Assembly (NCBI GenBank): GCA_023376005.1
Contig: CM042150.1
Location: forward strand, 72,657,515 to 72,721,514
Origin: Doryteuthis pealeii
Taxonomy: Eukaryota > Mollusca > Cephalopoda > Myopsida > Loliginidae
Length of the DNA: 64,000 nucleotides
Reading direction: 5' to 3'
Part shown: piece after piece, positions 57,960-64,000 of the stretch
How the letters are laid out: each line of letters starts with the position of its first letter
How positions within the stretch are numbered: position 1 is the stretch's first letter
Translations under genes and position numbers: made by a program
Notes under the pieces: model-generated
What the model was told of the DNA's origin: nothing
The model's input: only the letters and a program-made list of their open reading frames with translations
Database searches by the model: none

Positions 57960-60060
57960 GGTGACCGCGGTCTCATTTCATCACTACTGGATCCCTGGTA
58001 TGACACCTCGGAATCCGACTTGCTTTCATCTATGGGTTCTATAATGTCTCCCCCATATTAGTTTATATCCTCATTTCTTTCCGATTCCTCCACACTCATG
58101 TCTTCTTCATATCTATTTCTTATCTGATCAGTGTGGGCCAGCACACTTCTCTCCTGTGTCATTATTATAGTGGTATTGTTCCCTTTCTGCATAATAAAAT
58201 ATGCTTTTTCATTTTGCGCGTCCTTATTCTTTTTGTACCACATTTTTTCATTAGACAAAAAATATATGGTTATGGGAGATCTGATCTGTCTTCCCATCAA
58301 GGCAGAAGGACTTAGTGTTCTATCAGCATGAGGAATGGATCTGTAACTCATCAAGAGTTTAGGTAGAAAGTCTCTCGTGACATCTCAAATGCTTTTAATC
58401 CTAATTTAACCATTCTAACCATCCTTTCCGCAGCCCCATTCGATTGTGGATGGTAGGGCGGAGTTTTATAGGGTTTACATCCTATCTTCCTCAACCAGGA
58501 ACATAGACTTTCATCACAGAATTCAGACGAATTGTCCGATACCAGGGTTCTCGGTACGCCGTTCCTTGAGAATACTGTTCTCAAAATTTGAATGACAGTT
58601 GCAGATTTTCTATCACGCACCTGAACAATCTCTGGCCACCCTGAGAAAGAATCTACTAAAATCAATAGTAGTCCTATGCCCTTTACATAGGCATGGTCCA
58701 TGTGTACTCGACTCCATGGTTCTTGTTCCTTTGGCCACGAATGAGTTGATTTTTGTGGAAAATCTTTGATTTCCATGCATTTGGGACATTTTTTTACATA
58801 ATCTTCAATATCACACGAATATCCTGGCCACCAGCTCTCCAATTTGAGTCTTTTTTGTGTGGCCACTATTCCACAATGTATATCGTCGTGTACACTTTTA
58901 ATTATTTCTTTTTGCATTTTTTGTGGAGGTACAACCAAATCTCTGTTACATATAACCCCTCAGTCCATGGTTAGTTTATGTTTAACCTCTTTATAAGGCC
59001 TTTCAGCTTTAGAGCAGTCGTTCCATTTATTCCTCCTTATTCTATTCGAGATTTTGCTCAGAATAGGGTCCAGCAAGGTTTCTTCTTGAAGCTGTTTAAT
59101 CGGCATTACATCGGTTTTGACCCAATGTAATACATCTTCAGTGTTGCTTATTTCGTCGTCTTCTTTGTTGAGGGCTAATCTGGATAACGCGTCGACATGC
59201 GGAATAGATCCTTTGACGTACATGATATCGAAATCAAAGGCCATCAGCAGTATGGCCCATCTCATTAACCTGGCGGATGTGACCTTGGGTAATTCTTTCC
59301 TTGGATTAAAAATGAATTCTAAAGGTCGATGGTCAGATTTTAGTAAAAGTTTTCAACCCAATAGAAATTGTCGGGCATGCTGTGTGCTCCACACTATGGC
59401 CAAAGCTTCCTACTCTATATTTGGGTAGTTCAATTCTGCCTTGGTTAGCCTTCGCGACAGGTACATAATCGGATGATCGTCCTGTGACAATATAGCAGAC
59501 ACAGCATGTTCACTGGCATCCGTAGTTAAAGTTACTTCTTTTCTGGGGTCAAAAACTCTTATAACGGGTTTTTCCATAAGTACTTTTTTTATTTTGTTAA
59601 AAGCTGTTTCTTGTTTTTGTGTCCAAACAAACTCACTATTCTTTCTTCATAAGTCTGCAAATGCTGAGGTTAAATCGGAATATTTGGGCACATATTTGCT
59701 ATAAAAATTAGCCAATCCTAAAAACGATTCTAATTCTTTTTTGTTGGCTAATGATGCGACCTGCGATATTTTAATTAATAAATTTGGGTCAGGCAAAATG
59801 CTTTCTTTGGATATTTGAAAGCCAGATAATTTATCTTCTCACAATTAAATTTACATTTATCGTGGTTTACGCTCATTCCGGCCTCTTTTAATTTGTTCAT
59901 AACTCGCTGAGTTTTTTGTTGCAATTCATTTATACTGGTGGCTCCTATTAAAATATCGTCCTGATAAATTATCATATTTTCTATTACCCCCTTTAAAACA
60001 TTTTCGATAACTCATTGAAATATGGCAGAAGCAGTTTTTATTCCGCATGTAAAATCTATC
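57960..60060 (-). mobile_element. Ty3-type LTR retrotransposon, pol 3' half
   Basis: From 60060 leftwards: the end of RT (MIIYQDDILIGATSINELQQ with the catalytic YQDD box), a decayed connection and RNase H (59640-59270), then 59265-58960 with FDFDIMYVKGSIPHVDALSR, the usual end of RNase H. The integrase frame (58938-58351, 195 residues) has the HHCC module (HDDIHCGIVATQKRLKLESW, CPKCMEIK), MDHAYVKG, LVSDNSSEFC and PYHPQSNGAAERMV, the D,D,E core. Its C-terminal part continues at 58354-58058 (RSIPHADRTLSPSALMGRQI). Gag, protease and most of RT are absent because homology stops sharply at 60060, at the edge of another element. One LTR remains. Stops make it inactive, though integrase is unusually well kept. 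Confidence 0.88.
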
Positions 60061-60065
60061 CTACA

Positions 60066-60850
60066 TGAATGTTCATGTACAAAATAGAAAAACAAAGTAT
60101 TCTAAAAAGATGAATTTATTATTGATGGTGAAGTCAATGTTATAACGTTTTGGTTTTTAATAAACCTTCATCAAGACATTAACGTGGTATTATTGTTGTC
60201 TGAATAATGATGGATGTTTTTTGAATAATGGGAGAAAAGTAGTTGCATAAGTAGAAAAGCCCATAACCAAATTCTGAATAGCATTCACTTTTATAAGTCA
60301 AAAATGTGACTAGTACAAACAAAGATGCCCCAAAAAAACATTAAAAAGTGTCATGTTTTTCTTAACATAGATTAAAAGATGAGAAAAGTATAAATTGTCT
60401 GAATTTAGTATCATCAAACTTTAGTAAGAGTAGTTTCAGATATAAATATTCATCTATTCACAGGGTTTATATAAGAAAATAATTTTCATATACAGAAGTA
60501 AACATTCTTAAAAGTTTCTGATCATTTGATTTTTTATTAATTATTCTGTCAATTGCATTAACATTAATTTTTGTAGAAATATAAATAAGAAAAAACAAAG
60601 TAACATCAATTGTGTCACAATTTTTAAACAGAACACTGCTAATGGAAAAAGAATGTTTCACTATAATACTTTCTCATTTTTCATTTCTATTTTGAAATAA
60701 ATTTAACTCAGGTTAGACAACATCCTACTCATTCAATTGTCTTGAAGATTTTTATGAGGAAAATTAAATGCTTTAATATTAAATAACTTTCCATCTATTA
60801 ATAAATTCACCTTTTGTAATACTTTGTTTTTTCTTATTTACATTTTCTAC
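60066..60850. mobile_element. inverted-repeat element with Penelope-like motif
   Basis: AAAAACAAAGTATTCTAAAA near 60090 is the inverse of the TAATACTTTGTTTTTTC block near 60818, giving ends of about 38 bases. On the minus strand, 60178-60125 reads TTGATGAAGGTTTATTAAAA then ACCAAAACGTTATAAC, close to the TGATGAAGG...CGAAACGTT motif common at ends of Penelope-like elements. It abuts the truncation point of the Ty3 element, so it probably inserted there. The internal frame shows no domain. Confidence 0.55.
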
Positions 60851-61099
60851 ATACTGTCAGATTTATTTTCATATTTTTTCCACCCAATGAATTATTGTGT
60901 GAACTCAAGTATATTTAAAGAATATTTAACTGCATATCTATATTCTTGAGGCAAGGTAAGTAACATGCAGAGAATTATTTCACTATGGAATTTTTCTGTA
61001 AGTGGAAACATTTCAAAGAGAATAAGTGACTGTAAAGCCAAAGAGTATTGCAATATTCAAAATAGTTTATGTTTTTACATACATAAAAAAGATAAATTG

Positions 61100-61348
61100 T
61101 TGGTGGAGTGGCTTATTGTCAGTATCAGCTGGACATCAAGGGAGTCTATCCCCTTTTCACTAGTGCTAAACCAGGGGGTTGTTTTTTTGGGTTTTTTTCC
61201 TGAGGTGGAGCGCCACACCTACCATCAACTCCCCACTTTATCACACAGATCAGATTACCCAATCTGTGCTACTCATGCGCTGAGTTGGCAGGGACCAGTA
61301 TCAAACCTAGAACTTTATGATTCCTTGGCAGGTGCTCTACCAGCCCCC
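61100..61348 (-). mobile_element. tRNA-derived SINE family 1
   Basis: Minus-strand copy with the common body (GTGGAGCGCCACACCTACCA on the plus strand) and the TTGGTGGAGTGGC edge shared with 57290. Confidence 0.75.
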
Positions 61349-61682
61349 TTTTACATTCATTGTGTATAAAAATTAGATGAAATTTTATGAAATAATCAAA
61401 TTTGTATATCAATAGTAAAAAAATAATAATGGCTATAAGTTTATTTTTTAAATATTTTTTGTATGCACGATTTTCATGAAGATTTTAAACACATAGGACA
61501 AGTATTTGAACAAAGTGACAATTTTCTTCTAATTGTTTTTTAATTAAAAATAGGAACATTAAGCAAGAACAACCAAAAGGAAATATAAAAAAGAAAACTA
61601 ATTTTTCCCTTGTTATGCATCTTTCAAAACCTCCATGCTTCCTGTAATTTGACAACACTATACCTGATATACCCCATCAATA

Positions 61683-61704
61683 CACACACACACACACATA
61701 TATA
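61683..61704. repeat. (CA)n microsatellite
   Basis: A short (AC)n run followed by TATATA. Confidence 0.85.
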
Positions 61705-61983
61705 TTATGACTGTACACTATTCATTTTCTTGACATTAGTACATTATTCTGTGTACTATACATGAGCTTTTGATGAGTTGTGGTGCACCTGAGCACTGTA
61801 TGCAATAATTTAATTATTACTATCATTATTATTATTATCATTATTATCATAACCAGTACTTTCTATAAGAATACTTCTCATAAGCCCTATAGAAAGTGTG
61901 TGTGTGTGTGGGGGGGGGCAGCATTCATCTGATGTGTGTTAAGTTGTCTCCACACATTGTTCAGCATTCACAATTTCATTAAT

Positions 61984-62444
61984 GGATACCATACAGACAT
62001 CTATAGAAAGTGTTGCTTATAAGTATTTAAACAAGTTGAAAATCTATTTTTTATTGTCTCAAGGGGCTGGTTTAGCTCAGTTGGTAGCTTTTTTTTTCAT
62101 TTAACAATGTGATTTTATGAAATCATTTTCCAGAAATGTAGGATTCAAAACTACAAAACATGACAAATAAAATTTATTTCAATCAACCTAAGCATGTAGC
62201 TTAGGTTGATTGAAATAAATTTTATTTGTCTTGTTTTAACTTGTTTTTTTTTTTCCTTGTTTTTAACTCCCAAAACCAAAGTTAGTAGAAGCAAATTGTT
62301 CAAATACTTATGACAAATACAGTATATTATTTGTTGATTTTTTAAGATGAGCTTGATAATTTGAATTATTTGGACTGTTGGACAACAGTCCAAATAATTC
62401 AACACTTATAAGCAACACTTTCTATAGATGTCTGTATGGTATCC
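61984..62444. repeat. nested perfect palindromes
   Basis: The outer arms (61984-62024 and 62404-62444) are perfect 41-base inverted copies. Inside are two perfect hairpins: 62162-62230 (32-base arms, 5-base loop ATGTA) and 62361-62402 (20-base arms, 2-base loop). A fragment of the SINE family 1 head (GGTTTAGCTCAGTTGGTAG, 62067-62085) lies between the left outer arm and the first hairpin. Confidence 0.85.
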
Positions 62445-62449
62445 AAAAT

Positions 62450-62530
62450 TCAATATCTTTATTGTTATATACACAACATTTCGGTTGATGTACCCCCCAG
62501 CCTTTTCAGGTGTTACTTGCTGAACTCGGG
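62450..62530 (-). repeat. Penelope-like 3' end repeat, diverged
   Basis: Minus strand: GTAACACCTGAAAAGGCTGG then ACATCAACCGAAATGTTG, the same order of CTGA and GAAA blocks as at 28320-28360. Confidence 0.45.
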
Positions 62531-62884
62531 AGCCTTCACGGAACTTTGAACTGGACCATTTATTCAATCCCCCAGAGTAGATTGTTTTCATTCCACTCAC
62601 CATGACCAGGTACAAATGTTAAGCTATGTTAAGTATTCTATGTTATTATCACCCTTGACCAAGATTGAACCTGCAACCTACAAATGATTGTCATTTAGAA
62701 CTGTATTTACTCAGATTCCCAATTACACCATAAAGGTTCCTCTAATTAATTTCTTACTTTTTTTTTAGTTGTTAAATATTTGATTTATTTGCAGTGTAAC
62801 ATTCTATTGTAACTTTATGGAAACATTCAACCAATTTTGTTTTATTCACTATTTCCTTGTGTTTTTTTTATTTTGTTCCATCAG

Positions 62885-62997
62885 GTCGACTGAAAGTCAA
62901 TATTTGTAAATTTATTTTAAACAACAAAATTATCAAAAAGCCATAAAATTTATCGAATGGCACTGGATCAAGTGCAATTATCTCATAAGGAAATGAA
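62885..62997 (+). pseudogene. IFT88: IFT88 TPR exon, frameshifted
   Basis: Bounded by a good acceptor (CCATCAG) and donor (GTAAGT). Across frames it reads GRLKVN, then IYFKQQNYQKAIKF, then RMALDQVQLSHKEMK, matching the IFT88 TPR segment LKMNMGNIYLKQRNYSKAIK followed by FYRMALDQV. Two single-base losses are needed to follow this homology: one just before IYFKQQ and one between KF and RMAL, where the expected tyrosine codon is short by one base. Translated straight through, the exon stops early. It is either a decayed part of this IFT88 copy or a decayed duplicate exon in an intron of a working gene. Confidence 0.82.
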
Positions 62998-63254
62998 GTA
63001 AGTTTCTCTTACAACAATCAATTATTACCTTTTTTTCTCACTAAATATATATTAGTTGATATTATTTTATAATAATGAAATAACTATAACCTGATATTTG
63101 TCATTTAAATTGAATAAATATAAATCATTTAAATATATTATTTATAGCATGAACTTCAGAGATTAATTTTTCATTGATAAATAGAAAATAAATAAATTAC
63201 CTCAAATTATGAATGAATATAACTTAGCAATACTTTTTTGTCTTTTATTTTCAG

Positions 63255-63480
63255 AATGAAAATAATGCAAATATTGGAATTGCATTTGTGAAAATGGGTA
63301 AATATGAAGAAGCAGTGGACATCTTTTGACCATAATATGAATGATTCCAAGTTTTAAACTGGTTTCAATTTGATTCTCTGTTATTTTACACTGAATGATC
63401 AAGACAAAATGAAATGAGGATTTGAACAAATGCTTACGGTTGATATGAAATTTGATGATGAAGATAAATACCAGTCAAGT
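63255..63480 (+). pseudogene. IFT88: IFT88 TPR exon, frameshifted with two stops
   Basis: The acceptor TTTTCAG and donor GTAAGT are intact, and the phase follows the previous exon (K|MKIMQ). The homology reads MKIMQ, IGIAFVKMGKYEEAV, FDHNMNDSKF, TGFNLILCYFTLNDQDKMK and GFEQMLTVDMKFDDEDKY, matching IFT88 (KIMQNIGVTFIQAGQYSDAI onward to DEDDKY). One base is missing after MKIMQ and another after EEAV. TAA replaces the residue before TGFN, and TGA the one before GFEQ. The combination excludes translation through this exon as sequenced. Confidence 0.85.
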
Positions 63481-64000
63481 GTAAGTTTTAATTTAACTGG
63501 AAGAATATACAACCTCAGAGCATAAGTATTTAAGTTTTAATGTAATAAAATATATTAAATTAGAACGATTAACAAAATTAAATAAGAAGCATATAAAAGA
63601 TTACACTTACTTTAACTATATCCATTGGATTGATTTTAATACATTGCGAATAAACAATATTAAATAATATAACCAAGTAATTATTTATTACCTGGTTTTT
63701 GTAAAACCAGTATACAAATTAACTGCACCATATATTATGTAAACCTTATTTCTTAGTGATATATAATATAAATATATTAACTCTGGTAGCCTTACTTTCC
63801 TACAAAGATAACCTTACACCACAACGCCTTTTGTTTTATATATGTAAATAAGTATATGTATAGACTTATATATTTGGATATATAAATATAACACATGAAT
63901 AAAGCAATAAGATGTCATCCTTGAAGATTGTTTCTAATAAAACATAGATTTCTTATGGGTGCTATTATTTTATATTGAAGATAATATACAAATCAACGTT
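63481..64000. other. AT-rich tail, no further exon seen
   Basis: Intron-like AT-rich sequence. The next IFT88 exon (PHTNLVTEAIK-like) is not visible before the window ends. Confidence 0.5.

Noticed and set aside
60940..60962. Good donor GTAAGT after TTCTTGAGGCAAG, considered as the end of an IFT88 exon (IYLKQ)
   Set aside because: The exon at 62885 already contains its own LKVN...IYFKQQNYQ segment, so this would duplicate it, and no exon body or acceptor precedes the site.
62063..62090. tRNA fragment in plus orientation
   Set aside because: It stops after the A-box. It is a truncated SINE head inside the nested palindrome.

Overview
This window is AT-rich, intron-rich animal DNA dominated by old transposable elements. 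It carries no prokaryotic operon, CRISPR array, rRNA gene or intact tRNA gene. The two host genes are typical of a ciliated metazoan. The repeat mix (tRNA-derived SINEs, RTE-like and jockey-like LINEs, Penelope-like ends, Ty1/copia and Ty3 remnants, hAT-like and foldback elements) fits a lophotrochozoan. A mollusc, perhaps a cephalopod, is my best guess, but that is inference.

Host genes. An ARL15-like small GTPase lies on the minus strand in three consecutive exons: 34585-34638 (start codon), 10663-10810 (P-loop) and 8573-8632 (switch region). It continues past the left edge of the window. IFT88, the intraflagellar transport TPR protein, lies on the plus strand. Four N-terminal exons have intact reading frames (47204-47278, about 49502-49574, 51031-51214, 52255-52333). 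Two downstream TPR exons (62885-62997, 63255-63480) carry frameshifts and stops. The exons that should join the two groups were not found. The genes diverge from a GC-richer stretch at about 34.7-35.6 kb. That stretch holds a perfect RFX X-box (35486-35499) directly next to ETS-type ACTTCCGG sites, the expected promoter grammar for a ciliary gene.

Layout. 1-7 kb: a plus-strand LINE split by a decayed cysteine-rich mobile-element gene and a SINE, then a minus-strand jockey-like ORF1. 8.5-10.8 kb: ARL15 exons 3 and 2. 11.8-13.0 kb: Ty3-like integrase/RNase H remnant. 13.6-15.3 kb: palindromic element and a MITE with telomere-like interior. 15.7-18.8 kb: Ty1/copia element with one LTR. 18.8-20.6 kb: LINE. 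20.57-26.17 and 27.34-33.01 kb: two related hAT-like elements, one with an 8-bp target duplication, filled with nested foldback and Penelope-like remnants. 33-36.7 kb: tandem repeat, divergent promoter, hairpin MITE. 36.7-38.6 kb: foldback element carrying a SINE and a LINE. 39-46 kb: microsatellites, a long inverted repeat and more repeats. 47-64 kb: IFT88 exons and introns, the latter holding a LINE end, a truncated Ty3 element with LTR, SINEs and nested palindromes.

No complete mobile element was found. Every transposon protein seen is interrupted, so the coding interest lies in the two host genes and their shared promoter region. The structural interest lies in the many perfect hairpins at the centres of foldback elements.
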